Positions 11,935-24,800 of a stretch of DNA of 64,000 bases are shown here, one piece after another. The notes beneath the pieces were generated by a model. It made no database searches, was not told the DNA's origin, and saw nothing but the letters and a program-made list of their open reading frames with translations. Source of the DNA: Blastobasis lacticolella. Taxonomy: Eukaryota > Arthropoda > Insecta > Lepidoptera > Blastobasidae. Positions within the stretch are counted from its first letter, which is position 1, and each line of letters begins with the position of its first letter. A program made the translations under genes and the position numbers. Where the stretch lies: assembly GCA_905147135.1 (NCBI GenBank), contig LR990041.1:9299907-9363906 (forward strand). Reading direction: 5' to 3'.

Positions 11935-12507
11935 CTATTGTGTGTTTAACACCTCTTTTGTTTTTGAAACTGCCTTCAACTTATCTTCAAAGAACTGCTT
12001 CCTGTGAACCAGAGCCAAACGGGGTTGCCTTATAAAAAAATTCTCATTCCCCATTATGCTGTACTTTCGCTCACCTTCTGCACCCATCAATTCTCTTAAA
12101 GCTTGATTCCTCTGCAATAATTTGTCATAGAATACAACTCCACTTTCTATGAAATCTTGGCCCAGTTCACAAAGTGCCTTGTCTGCCTCCGTTTCATAAT
12201 ATACTTCAGTGACATCTTTCATGAGGAAGTAGGTTCCCAAACTAAATAATCCAACTAAAGCATATAAGGTACTTCTTACAAGTGTTGGTGCAGCGTACAA
12301 GTTATATCTTCTATTGACAAACTGACTTACAGTAAAGGCAAATAGTGTTGTTATGAAAGGGTATGTAGACTCTATCATAACTTTCCTATTTTGCCCCATC
12401 AATATTTCTCTGCATATAGCAAAGTGCTGCACTTTTTCTGGTAATATTAAAGCATCTGCCAGTTTCTTCCCAACTTCAGAATCCCAATCAACTTGCTTTT
12501 GGTTAAC
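11935..12507 (-). CDS. TMEM177: TMEM177 exon 4 (last)
   Basis: Acceptor TATGCAG|GTTAACC. 190 codons and a stop. Starts VNQKQVDWDSEVGKKL, contains two hydrophobic segments (around FITTLFAFTVSQF and LYALVGLFSLGTYFL), and ends with the conserved region carrying FYDKLL and GNENFF. Confidence 0.95.
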   Translation of the reverse strand, partial: VNQKQVDWDSEVGKKLADALILPEKVQHFAICREILMGQNRKVMIESTYPFITTLFAFTVSQFVNRRYNLYAAPTLVRSTLYALVGLFSLGTYFLMKDVTEVYYETEADKALCELGQDFIESGVVFYDKLLQRNQALRELMGAEGERKYSIMGNENFFIRQPRLALVHRKQFFEDKLKAVSKTKEVLNTQ

Positions 12508-14673
12508 CTGCATACAACATTAAGAAATTTTAAGTTATTCAATATCTGTATAAATAGTGTAATAAAATTACATAATAGTACTGATACTTACTTGAATATC
12601 ATCCAGTTTCAGATCCTCTATTGATTTGTACATGAAGTTAACAGGAATTCCTACAGCTACACCATATTTAGAACTTGTGCTCCCTAAAAAGATTTAATAT
12701 TGATCAAGGATTGAGAATTTTTTTACCAAATTATTGACTGAATACTTATTTTTCAATTCTTAGATAACATTTATCTGCCCGATAAAGGAATATAAGTACT
12801 ACCAAATTCAATCAAACTCTGCAAGTGTTGCAATAACCTTAGTTATCAGAATTGCAGGCTTGCTGCCTCTAGACCAGTGCTGCTTTGTTGAATAGAAAAA
12901 CTAAACACCCCAAGATTGGGTAATGGTGTGGATCATTGTAAAACTGTGAACTGTGTGCAATCAAAATATGGGATGAGACATTAGATAGTAGACATGTTAA
13001 TATTTTCATCTAGCAAAGGAAATAACTTGTTTTTATTATTTGCCCCCTTTCCTATTCTATACTCAATGTTTTTAAGCTATAAAGTACTAAAGCTGATTAT
13101 GACATGCTCATTGGTTCATTAAAATAAGGTACGCTAAGGAGGCTTTCATGGTGGGGATAAAATTACCTGCTACTTTCTTTTGTGTTATTTAAAAGAAAAT
13201 CACAGGTAGAGCTCGTCTAATCTAAAATAACGCGCCCCACTATCGCATTAACGCACACAAGCAAGTTTAAAATATTGACGCAATACATATACAAATGCCG
13301 CTGTAATTGGTCATTCAGTTGCCGGTGAGATTCAAACGTCGGAGCACGCGTCGTTCATTGGCTCCCACACAGATGAAGTGTCGTTATCAATATTTGCACT
13401 CGCACATCAAAATCAACTTACTAAGTAGTGGGGCGCGTCATTTTAGACTAGACAAGCTCAATATGTTATATTAAAAAATTTCAGTTCTTTTTAAATAAAG
13501 TCAGAATTAACAACCAAGGTTGATCAAGATCTTTCACTGGGAACCCTGAGACTGATTGAATAGCCTTGGCACCCATTGAGGGTTTAAACCCTTATGGCCA
13601 CGCTAATGGTTCCTGTGGCCACCTTTCGTCTCCATCATCAGCTCCACTTACTGATGCCAATATTTGGTATTGTCATCTAACTTACAAGTACATGCAAAAT
13701 TTCAATTCAATGAGCAGTTTTCCAATAGGTATCTAAAGCATTCCTATCCACTCACTAGATGGCGCCCCGACAATTTTGGTAATTGATAATCACTTGAAAT
13801 AGGTTCTTAGCAAAGAGGATATAAACACTGAGTACGTTGTATTGGATAATATTGTATTTGTCAATAGTTTTCAACCATTTTAGAGGTTTTAATAATAATG
13901 GAACATAGTGCCAACTTACATAAATATTTCATTGTACATTTCGTTCAACCTTTAACAGTTATGTTTACATTAATAAACATTTTATTTTTAAGTTTAGCAT
14001 TAGTTGGCTGCATGAAATCACTGCCACTATCATACAGATTTAAATAAGATTACCAAAATTGTAGGAGCGCCATCTATTGATACTTTTTGAAACCAACTGA
14101 CAATACCTACTAGAAAACTCCTCATTGTTTCCGGGAAGTCTGTGGCTAATGTGGAACGCCAGCTTGTAACTAATAAGAATAGAGAAAGTTATATATATAT
14201 ACTTTTACAGAACACTTACCAGCATGGAATAAATCATATCCAAAAACACTAAATGGATTTATTATTTTCTTATGAATATCAGGAACCTTTAGAAAATCAA
14301 GACATTGTTGGTACCTATTGTTTAGTTCTGTAGGTACATCCACCGGTTTTCCATTACTGTGGAAATAGAACAGTGTGATGTAAATAAACTCGTGCTCTGC
14401 CCTGCTTCGCAAAGATTCAAGCTATATAAACGTTCCTTCTTTCCTTGTATTGCCTTTTGACCAAAAGGACTGTACGAGCAAGCAAAATGCGATTTATTTA
14501 TTAAGACCTACCTACCTGTAATATCGGACGAAATCTTTATATTGTTCTATGAAAAATGTATGGGGTCCGAATTTCAGAGAAGTACAAGCCATGCCAACAC
14601 CGGTAACTACAGCAAAAGAAAATTTGCGACCTTTTTCAGTTAGAAACCAAGATATTGGCTTTCTCGTCACCAT
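11935..14673 (-). CDS. TMEM177: TMEM177 homologue, four exons, 319 aa
   Basis: TMEM177 is a multi-pass mitochondrial inner-membrane protein; in human cells it associates with COX20 and affects COX2 biogenesis. The exons are 14673-14516, 14356-14220, 12683-12592 and 12507-11935, all with GT-AG introns. Phases agree (2, 1, 0) and the joined frame is open over 319 codons, against 311 aa in human as I recall it. Recognisable family blocks are the N-terminal hydrophobic segment, the GIPVNF and VDWDSEVGKKL blocks before the membrane region, two hydrophobic segments in exon 4, and the C-terminal block GVVFYDKLLQRNQALRELMG. The start ATG at 14673 follows no other in-frame ATG that would extend the homology. 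The gene is divergent from NCAPD3 across about 0.5 kb. Introns 1 and 3 are small; intron 2 (1.5 kb) carries two MITEs. Confidence 0.93.
12592..12683 (-). CDS. TMEM177: TMEM177 exon 3
   Basis: Acceptor CTTTTTAG|GG, donor TTCAA|GTAAGT. Encodes STSSKYGVAVGIPVNFMYK to LKLDDIQ. The GIPVNF block matches the GIPASF block of the human protein. Ends in phase 0. Confidence 0.93.
13209..13459. mobile_element. MITE in TMEM177 intron 2
   Basis: A 251-bp element bounded by 34-bp inverted repeats: the left end 'gagctcgtctaatctaaaat' and its complement ending at 13459 differ at only three or four positions. It has no ORF. Superfamily unknown. Confidence 0.85.
13708..14127. mobile_element. Second MITE in TMEM177 intron 2
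   Basis: Left end 'caatgagcagttttccaata', right end 'ctagaaaactcctcattg'. Inner blocks 'tagatggcgcc...caattttggtaat' and 'taccaaaattg...ggcgccatcta'-type complements extend the inverted arms to about 80 bp. Length 420 bp, non-coding. Confidence 0.8.
14220..14356 (-). CDS. TMEM177: TMEM177 exon 2
   Basis: Acceptor TTTCCACAG|T, donor GCTG|GTAAGT. Encodes SNGKPVDVPTELNNRY to FGYDLFHAG; the GYDLFHAG end aligns with the TFQPVSAG-like region of the human protein. Ends in phase 1. Confidence 0.93.
14516..14673 (-). CDS. TMEM177: TMEM177 exon 1
   Basis: Begins MVTRKPISWFLTEKG and ends ...FVRYY with two bases left over (phase 2). The donor is ACAG|GTAGGT. It carries the N-terminal hydrophobic stretch FAVVTGVGMA, probably a membrane segment and/or part of the mitochondrial targeting region. 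Confidence 0.9.
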
Positions 14674-15185
14674 TGTTTTTATCAACTATTTATTCTTGTT
14701 TATATTTAGATATTTCTGTTTTATTATATTAATGCTCACAAATTCAATTCAACACCAAAAATACCAAAATTGTTATTATAACCTCTATCAGTTAGACAAA
14801 TGTCAAAAACATATGTTTAATTATTTTTTTACTAGAGACTTGTAGAGCAGAGAAACACTATGATATACAGCCATCTCTTCCAATATTATTGATTTTATAT
14901 CGTACTTATTAGTCTGTGGACTACGTAGTTGTGACTTTGCCATAACACATCTTCATGGTCTGTGGCAAACTTTTTGGTGGCAAATTGCTTGCTTTCTTGA
15001 TCTTCTGATGAAGTTATGTTTTGATAATTATTGATGTTTGTGGTAGTTCGGTTGGTTGTGCCTAAATTTGTTTATACAGAAAACTGTATAGTACCACGTA
15101 CTCTTGAGTATTACACGCAACCAGATATAGAGAAAATGTTAATCCTGTTTCACACTTGCTAGGCCTGATAGTGCTGATAGACAAG
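14674..15185. promoter_or_regulatory. Shared divergent promoter region, TMEM177/NCAPD3
   Basis: Only 512 bp separate the TMEM177 start codon (14673, minus) from the NCAPD3 start codon (15186, plus), so both promoters and both 5' UTRs must lie here unless there are undetected 5' non-coding exons. I see no specific element that I would name. AT-rich, no ORF of note. Confidence 0.6.
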
Positions 15186-15837
15186 ATGATGCAAATAATT
15201 GACGAACTCCATAGCTTACGCTTACACATGCTCGATGATGCCTGGGTACAAGGCATATATTATTCAGAATTTTTGGAGTTTGGTGAATTTCCCGCAGAGT
15301 ATGAGTCAATTTTAGAGAATCTTGATGTTCCTTCTGTATTCGAAAATGTTATGATATCTATTAATAATTGGCTTGAGGACGATTCCGAGATCGAAAAATC
15401 CTGGACAGGCTTATCGCAATTTATTCCACATGAAAAGTTGCTGGCGATTCTAGCATATTACATCGATTATGGGACAAAAAATGTCCTCACTAAAGAATAC
15501 AGAAACAATGCTATTCTGGCATGTAGACTGTATTATAAATTTTTAGCTGTATCAGGATTTAAAGCCTATCATATTTATCACTCCCAATTGTTTGCTCATT
15601 CTTTGGCATGTCTGAGCTTTCCAAAAATATTGTGTGATAATGAAAACAGTTTTTATAATACAAAAGAGCTGACCAAAGATGTGAATTCTATTATTAAGGA
15701 ATTACAGCATTTTGTAATTGACTTGCGAGCTATAATGATGTCATTACAACTTAATCCAAGTGACATGAATTTTGAAGATATTCTTAGTAATTTAGTTGAC
15801 GTCACTGGGGGAGCTATTGTAAACAAGCTTAATGTTG
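15186..15837 (+). CDS. NCAPD3: NCAPD3 exon 1 (start)
   Basis: The first in-frame ATGs are at 15186 and 15189 (MMQIIDELHSLRLHML); upstream in-frame sequence has no ATG. The exon encodes 217 codons of the N-terminal helical region, including LLAILAYYIDYGTKNVL and ILACRLYYKFLAV, which align with the N-terminal helices of CAP-D3. Donor GTTG|GTAAGT, phase 1. Codons are AT-rich. Confidence 0.9.
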
Positions 15838-18800
15838 GTAAGTTGAGGTTTCCAAGAAATAAGCAGTGTACATATTAGCAAAGACAGCCCACCTAATGGT
15901 AAGCGGTAACTGTCACCCATAACGAACAACGATTCATACATTTAGGTTGCAGGCAAAAAAAAAGCTGAACCTGTCATTTATATTGGGATTATTGTCCCAT
16001 TTCTGCCTCCCTCTATCCTTTTCCTTATCCTATTGCCTATCCAGTAGAAACTTATATGAAATAAAAATCATAGATTTTTGTATCATAAATTTTGACAGTT
16101 TGAAATAAATTATTTCCTATCACATGTTAAAAGTATTGAAACCGTTGCGGTCCATTTGAATTAATAAACCTATAATACCACATTATTATTATAATTATTA
16201 TTATTCCTGAACAGACAGGCAGTTGGAACATTACCTAATTAAAATTAATTCCGATTTAATTCATTGTGAGAATATGTTTTTTAGCTAATATATTGTATTA
16301 GGTAATGGGGTATTATGGGTTTTGTTTCAAGTGAACCGGAAAGATTAAAACATACTACCCAATTTTATAAAATATATATTATCAAAAAATTTTTTTGCAG
16401 ATAAAATTGAATTGGCGACTATATCAAAAGTCATCTATGATACAATTGATATATTGTTAATGGACTCTAACGGGACACCTGACCCAGTAGCTATACGACT
16501 ACTCTTCAAGTCAATATTGCCTAAATTAGTGGCTGTATCTGTTGACTGCAAAAGTTCTAATGTAAGTTGTTAATAACACGTCATCTGTATCATAAAACCT
16601 TCGAAATATAATTACATATCCAGATATAAGTTCAATGAGGAAAACATACAATAAGATTTTTTTTTTATTATTTTACCAAGATTACCATTTTGGTTATTGG
16701 TTCGCTGTATTATTTTTTAGAATTTGGCACGAGCTTCCTATGTTACCTACTCTGGTCTGCTACTAACCAAATATGGCAAGTCTGCACTATCTGGTTATAT
16801 GGTTTTACTGCAACATCTCTGCTACACCCAAGATGGTCTGGTAAGATAAATTAACCTTGAATAAAATTTTATTGTCCTATTGTGCAAAATTTGAAAATAC
16901 ATTATTTTATAACTTACAGGAACGCTTTGAAGTACGCCAAGCTCGGGTCTCATTGATTGTGGGGATGATGAGTCTATTGCCTCGTAAATCTTATCGTGGC
17001 ACAATCAAGTGGCTGCTTACTCTCTCCACCACATCAAAAGTAGCACATCGTCATATTGCATTGGTAATTTACATGCTTTACTAAAATTTTAATACAAATT
17101 CAGAGTAATAATTTAATATTTTGGCTTTTTAGGAAATACTAGCCAAGTTACTACGTAATGATAATGACCCTGATGAAGAAAATAGTGAAGAAGCTAATGC
17201 TGCGGAAAATCCAGGTAACATAGAGACTAATAATCGTATATTCTGCAATAAATGCTATCTATAAAACATACAACTATTTTTCTATAAAAATTCAGGACCT
17301 TCAAATGTTCAACAAAATGAAGTACCTCCTACAGAGAATGAGACACTTCCTGGAAGCTCCACTGATGAATCAGTTGCTAGCACCTCTACTGCTGAGCCAG
17401 TGGCTAGTACTTCTACTTCTTCGGGTTTAGTCACAGAAGACGAAAGCAGCCAAGAGAGCAAACTGTCAATACAAAAATATGTAAGATAAAAAAAAATGCT
17501 AACATGCTAACGTGAATTTGCAAAATATTCAGTTGAATTCAATTTCATAATTTACTTTTTAATGCAAGTACTAGTTTGATAACATATAATAATACATTTG
17601 TGTAATGCTAATGAGTTGTGTCGTCAGTAAAAGACTTCTACCTATCTCGTGAACCTAAAGCAGTAACAGACACTCTGATTTGGCAGGAGCAGACCAACCG
17701 CCAGTTGCAGACGATACTAATCCTTACGAAGTACAAAATAAAGTGGCCTTTGGATTAATTCTCTTGCGCGGAAGAGCCAACCCTGGTCGGGCATCCGACC
17801 AGGTCCCCCGTACTTAAATGCAACTTTATTTTATACTCTGTAAAGATTAGTATCAACTGCAACTGACGGTTGGTCGGCTTCAGCCAAAACGGAACGTCTA
17901 TTACTAGTTTTAAAGGTACTGAGTCAGAGATTGTATTGCCACAAGACAAGACTAAGGAGTACGCCTGGCTGATTACCACCGCCGTATCTATTTGCATTAA
18001 TGCTTGCATTGTTGTGTTCCGGTTTGAAGGATAAGGTAGCCAACGCAATCACAAGCACGAGGCATTTCATCTTAGTCCTCACAGTGACAACGCACCTGCG
18101 GTTCTACATTTTTGTTGCCTGCATTCTAAATGGACGAATCGTAGATGTTATGGGCGACAGTTACCGCTTACCATCGGGTGGGCTGTGTGCTCGTTTGTCA
18201 TGTCGTGTGTAGCATGAAAAAAAGGCAAAACGTACATTCTGAGTTCTCGGTTCTGGTCCCAGGTGAGTGGAGTACCCGAAGACGAGGTGGCGGGGCTGCT
18301 GCGCGCGCGCCCCCACACCACGCCGTACTCCGCCGTGCTGGTGGCGCTGTTCGAGCGCGCAAACGACTCGAACAGCACGCTGCGGGCGCGAGCGCTCGCC
18401 ATACTCACGCAGTGCCTCTCCGCGAACAATCCGGTGCTACGGAAAGCAATTCAGGTATTGTCAGCTATACAGATACAGAAGCGGTAGTGTCTCTCAATGA
18501 ATGTAGGAATAAATAAATAAATATGCTTGGACAAATTCTCACAGCGCCATCTAGCCCCAAAGTAAGCAAAGCTTGTGTTATGGGTGGTAGATAACTGATA
18601 AACTACTGATATAGTTTTTTTTAATACATACTATATTCAATACACCTAGACCAGTAACAGAAATCATTTCAACGAATCATCATCATATCAGTCGAAAGAC
18701 GCCCACTGCTGGGCATAGGCCTCCTCCAGAGATGTCCACAAAGGTCGGTCCAGTGCCTCCCGCAAATGTAGAATGTAATGTAGGAATATTAAGTCGTATT

Positions 18801-21800
18801 CTGGTAACTCCGCAAATTGTTAAGTTTTGAATTATTATATGGAGGAGGAAAATATATCTTCCACTCTGCTCATAACAAAAATATATATATTCATATGTAT
18901 CTGCAAAGTGGAATACAGCAATAATGTTTTCCACTCATGGATGTCATCATAAAAACAGACCAGTAGCCCTATTCACAATGGCTCGGAAATCGAATTCCGA
19001 TACGGATTCGACAAATTTGTCGATCGACTCGGAAATCGGTATTCACAAGCATCGGATTCGTATCCGAAAGACTAATTTGACAGTTCAAATCGGAAGATCT
19101 GTGGAATATTCGGAAAATTACACGAATTCAAATCCCATAGACAAATTTGACAGTTCAAATCGGAAGACTGTCGAATATTCGGAAAATTACACGAATTCAA
19201 ATCCGAAAGACAAATTTGACAGTTCAAATCGGAAGACTCGAATATTCGGGAAATTACACGAATGCTATTTAGCTCTCGGAAAGTTATTGTGAATTGTGGA
19301 TTATTAAGTTTTTCTTGGAAAATGCAGTTTGTACTGCCGATACAACATCGTAATAGGATAAGGGCGAAGCAAAGAGTCGAAACAATGCACTTAAATCGGC
19401 AAATAAGGGATTTGTCGAGCCCATTTAACATGACCAACTTTAGTAGGGTTTATTGCTTCTCTGCGGAAGCTGCGATCCGCATTATAGAAGATATAAAGCC
19501 CTATTATCCTAGGACCTCATATGCTTGTGCGATTCCGGTGGAATTGAAAGTAAGTATGACAAAAAAAATATAATATTAATAACCTAAAAATGGTTACAAT
19601 AACAATACAAAATTATTAAAATTTCTGTATTATTTTCAGTGTCGCATTAACCCACCAGACGAAATGGAAACTGAGGTTAGTGATTCATTTGCATCTGCCA
19701 CTGAATTTCAAGAGAGGGACATAAATACAAAGGCACTGAGGGTGAGAAGGGAGTTAGTACAGAGGCTCTGCCATTGATTATGGTTTAGTGACTCTCTATA
19801 ATTACCTGGTTGCAAAAGCACCAGCATATCACCTTGGCCCTTGTGACTCTATTAAAAAACGTGCTATGAAAATTGTGTGGTGTTTGTTCTGAAGAAATAT
19901 TTGACTTGATGCCGACAGCTACTTTCTATCAACGCACAGCTTGCCATCGACATAGTTCATCCTCACATCTTCGTCCCAAAGAAACATGGAGTTCTTCAAG
20001 AAAGTGGATAAAAGGTTTTTACAGGGTCGGCAACATGGGAATTTTACCACTGAAATTGCAAACGTCCACAGGTTGCAGTAACTGTTTACCATCGGGCAAA
20101 CTACAAGCCCGTCTTCTTTGTTTTGTGAACATTGAAATGTGTTTTTTTTATTTTTCCTATATGCAATATATGTAATTTTTTTATATCTTTTCTTTTATTT
20201 TTGTTAAGTTTAAATTAGGTAACTAATTAAATTATTATTTATAAAATTCTATTATTCACTTTCTCTAATTATAACATCCCTTAGAAATTAAAACTTCGTT
20301 TTTACTTACAAAACACATTTGTATAAGTAGAGAGTTTAATTCAATGAGTAGGACTTTCTTTTTGCGGACTTGTTACACCCTTTCTGATCTAGGTATATTA
20401 ATAAAAAGATCAAAGTTGTAAAAAAAATTACTAATTATCGCTACTTTTAAAATTACAATTCAGTTAGTAATTTAAATCAGACTCAGTAAAATCACAGCAA
20501 GAATTTATTAAATGATCACTACCTTATTTACTAATAACCTAATTTGTCCTCGAATATTTTTTATTTTTTTTTTATTTTTTTAATTATTACTATTTTTTTG
20601 TTGTTGTAATATATCATAGAAAAAATGCTGCCTTAATGCTTTTTGTATTTTCAAAGTGTCACTTGGTAAGTGATACAAAAGACAGAAAGTAAAAACATTT
20701 ATTAACGCAAACAACAACACCACAATATTGAAAAAGATACAAGGAAACAAAGACATAAAAATAATGCCGAAGTAGATGCTAAAACCATCATTAAAGCTTT
20801 TAAAAAGCATTAAGTTGAAAAATACGGAAAATATTTGGGGAATGTCAGTCAGAGTTATAAGTACTGTTGTTGATATTTTAGCACCGTATTTAGCTTACAT
20901 TTTTAATGCTTGCGTCAAAGTTGGAGTTTTTCCCGACCTCATGAAAATCAGTATAGTAGTACCATTATTCAAATCAGGTTGTAAAAATAGTTTAAATAAT
21001 TTTAGACCGGTGTCCATCTTTCAAATTTTTTTATTACATACGTTAAGCAAACAGACAAGCGGGCCACCTGATGAGAAGTAGTCACCACTGCCTATAGACA
21101 TTAGCAACACCAAGAGTATTGCCAATGCGTTGCCCATCTCTATAACACGTTGATCTGGCAGCATAAAGGCAAATGTCCCTCCACTGCCAAAGCCACGGTT
21201 CCCCAAATCCCCACGCCATGGAGCACTGGAGACCGTACTGTTACCGTTGCCGTTACCGGCAGAAACACAATACTATTTAAAAGAGTATTGTTTAGTGCGG
21301 TATTCTGTAAGGTGGAGGTACTTACCCAGTCGGGCTGCTCCAATTCGAACGGTATACCCCGCTATGCCCTACCTCTCTTAAAACTCTTTGCTTTGGCAGC
21401 AAAAAGTAACAAATAAATGCCCCTTCACAGCCAAAGTCATGTTTTCCTAAATATCCACCTCATGGAGCATTGGAGACCTTACTTACCGACGGGAGCATAT
21501 TAAAACATTCAGTCTTGTCGAGAGGCCATGGTTAGGGCATGGAGGCTAAGCTGCAGAGCCTCGAGCATCGGCGCAGGGTTGCGTGTCTGTCGGTATTCTA
21601 TAGATTTCATTTCGGAGTGTGCGAAATACTTGCACGACCTCATTCTGCCGACCCCTTTCCGCCATCGGAAAACGCGATCCTGGCGAGCGCTTCATCCTAG
21701 TATTGTTTGGCTATGATGTACTGTAAGGTCCATTCCCAGTTGAGCAGGTCCCAATTCGAACGGGATACCCTGCTATGCCTTATAGACTGTGAGTGCACTG

Positions 21801-24800
21801 TAGGTTATCCTGTATCAAGTACAAGAAAAATTCCACTTTGTAGCGATAGTAGAGGTTTCGGAGATCCATGAAACGTTGGTCTGCCCGTGCACAACTAAGT
21901 ACGTTCGGTACAATAATTTTTAGCAACCCAAACGTTCGTCGTTGCGTAGCGATAGTATCTAGTAGGTAGTAAGAAAAATAGGTCTACTTTACATCTTGAC
22001 AGTTTCGCTAGTCAGTCGCATTAAAGTCAAAAAACAGTGACATCACCAAAAAGTGACTTGATTGTGACTGACTACCCAAACTGGCAAGATGATGTACGGC
22101 AGACCGGTTTATTTAATTCTCTAAGTAAATACTAACGCTACGAAAAATTAAAAGATTGGGTCGCTCAAAACTATTTTATGATGTTCTTTTTTAATGTACC
22201 GAACGTGCCTGTTTGTGCATAGGCTGTCCAACTTTTTAGGCGTCTTCACCCCTAACTACCGCTATAAAGTAGATTTTTCCTTCTACTCAAAGACGTAGAT
22301 TACCTACCACGCCCTCACAGTCTACCTCCACCCTTCAGGATCTGAACGGGCCAGGCCCGGTGTCCCAGCTGACGGCGCTGGGCTCGCGCGCGTACCTTCT
22401 ACACGATGGCTTAAGATAACGGTGCCCTAACAGCCTACCTCTGATCCTAGGATCTGAACGGGCCGGGCCCGGTGTCCCGGCTGACGGCGCTAGGCTCGCG
22501 CTCGTACCTTCTACACGATGGCTTAAGATAACGGTGCCCTAACAGCCTACCTCTGATCCCAGGATCTGAACGGGCCGGGCCCGGTGTCCCGGCTGACGGC
22601 GCTAGGCTCGCGCTCGTACCTTCTACACGATGGCTTAAGATAACGGTGCCCTAACAGCCTACCTCTGATCCTAGGATCTGAACGGGCCGGGCCCGGTGTC
22701 CCGGCTGATGGCGCTAGGCTCGCGCTCGTACCTTCTACTCGATGGCTTAAGATAACGGTGCCCTAACAGCCTACCTCTGATCCCAGGATCTGAACGGGCC
22801 GGGCCCGGTGTCCCGGCTGACGGCGCTAGGCTCGCGCGCGTACCTTCTACTCGATGGCTTAAGATAACGGTGCCCTAACAGCCTATCTCTGATCCCAGGA
22901 TCTGAACGGGCCGGGCCCGGTGTCCCAGCTGACGGCGCTGGGCTCGCGCGCGTACCTTCTACTCGATGGCTTAAGATAACGGTGCCCTAACAGCCTACAT
23001 CTGATCCCAGGATCTGAACGGGCCGGGCCCTGTGTCCCAGCTAACGGCGCTGGGCTCTCGCGCGGTGTGCGACACGCGCGCGGCCGTGCGACGCGCCGCG
23101 CTTACGCTCGTGCATCAACAACTCACCGCCGCGGATCGACCGCTCGATGCGACCGAGATAGGGGTAACGTACTCTGTTATACACATCATAAATAGACGGG
23201 GAAGAACTAAATCCTCCTATGTTACACGTGAACAAAATGTAAGATAAAAGAATTTAGTTCTTGCCCGTCGAAATAATATCCTAATTTGTTAATTAAAGTA
23301 AAAAAATAATTCCTGCCTCCTAAAATCTTTCTTGACGATTGAAAGAGATATTTAATGTCCAAATCAGTAAAGAAATTTTGAGTTTGAGTTTAAAATGTTA
23401 CCCGGGTATCTAAAAAAACACATTAGCGTCTCATATTAGAATGCCACAAATTACCTGATCCGGTGGCCAACACTGGAACTAAGTGAAGCCATTTTGAATC
23501 GTCATGGCAATGTTAACACCAGCGACGTTTCAGATAAGTTTGTAATAAATTAATGAAGTAAATGTATCATAAAACTCGTGGGTGTCGAACAAGGCGACTA
23601 ATGTTTTCGAGGCAAAAGATCGAGTCTCAATAGGCTGGAAAATGGGCAGCTGCGTTTTCCATTGTCATATTTAGATGATTGCGATCTCATACCCGCTGGC
23701 CAAGCGTGGAGATTATGGCAATAACCTCCCCTTTCGTGGGAGAGGCCCTTAGTCCCGCAGTGGACTGGGCTGTGATGATGCTGTGCATTATAAAACGCTA
23801 ATGTGGCCTTTAGACCTCCTAACGGGCGCTTTTATAACTTGTAACGTAACATGTAGGTTGTAAGTGATAAGTGAAATAATCGGTAAAATAATAAATGTCT
23901 TGAGACGACAAATATTTTTTTCTATAGCAATCTCGAAGCATAACCATTCGCACCTAAAACGTCACTCTTCTGTCATGTTAAGTAATGTCCCCTTCATGCC
24001 ATCTCTCTCCTATATCGTCGACGTCCACGATAATATCGTCACGTTACAAATTACAAAAGCACCCAGCCATTCTTGAAAGTATCGTAACGCTCAAAATCCA
24101 GCTCCTTTCGGGTTTGTGCCGCGACGCGTCAATACAAGTCCGGACGGCGGCGATAGTGGCGCTGGGCGAGTTGGCCATAACGCGGCCCGGGCCGGTGGCC
24201 CTCGACGCCTTCCTCGCCGGGCCGCTGCACCAGCTCTCGGACCCGGAGATCAAGGTGAGTGGAAACCGGGACAATCGGAGACCAAGGTGAGTGGAAACCG
24301 GGAGTTTTGATCCTAAATCTGAAAACTTGTGCGAGATTAGTAGCTCTCGGAGCTGGAGACTAAGGTAACTTTGAAATGGAGACCCTGTACCTTTTGACCT
24401 TAGACGACTTGAAAACTAGTTCGAGACGAGCTGGCCGTAGCGCGGCCTGGGCTGGTGGCCCTCGACGCCTTCCTCGCCGGGCTGCTGCACCGGCTCACGG
24501 ACCCGGAGTACTAGGTGAGTGGAAACCGGGACCTTCGGAGACCAAGATGAGTGGAAACTAGGAGCTTAGACCCTACAGCTGACATCTAGTTCGAGACGAT
24601 CAGCTGTCGGAGCCGGAGAGAAAGGTGACGTTCAAACCGGGACCTGGACCTTTTGACCCTAGACGACTTGAAAACTAGTTCGATAGGAGCTGGCCGTTGC
24701 GCGGCCCGGGCCGGTCGCGCTCGATGCTTTCCTCGCCGGGCCGCTGCATCAGCTCACGGACCCGGAGACCAAGGTGAGTGGAAACGGAGACCGACCCACT

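Noticed and set aside
14549..14845. 98-codon plus-strand ORF
   Set aside because: It lies antisense over TMEM177 exon 1 and its upstream region; the minus-strand reading matches TMEM177 with correct splice sites.
18145..18516. Overlapping GC-rich ORFs around NCAPD3 exon 7, including a 123-codon one
   Set aside because: Only the frame VSGVPEDEVAG... matches the phases of exons 6 and 8 and the HEAT-repeat pattern; the others are shadows.
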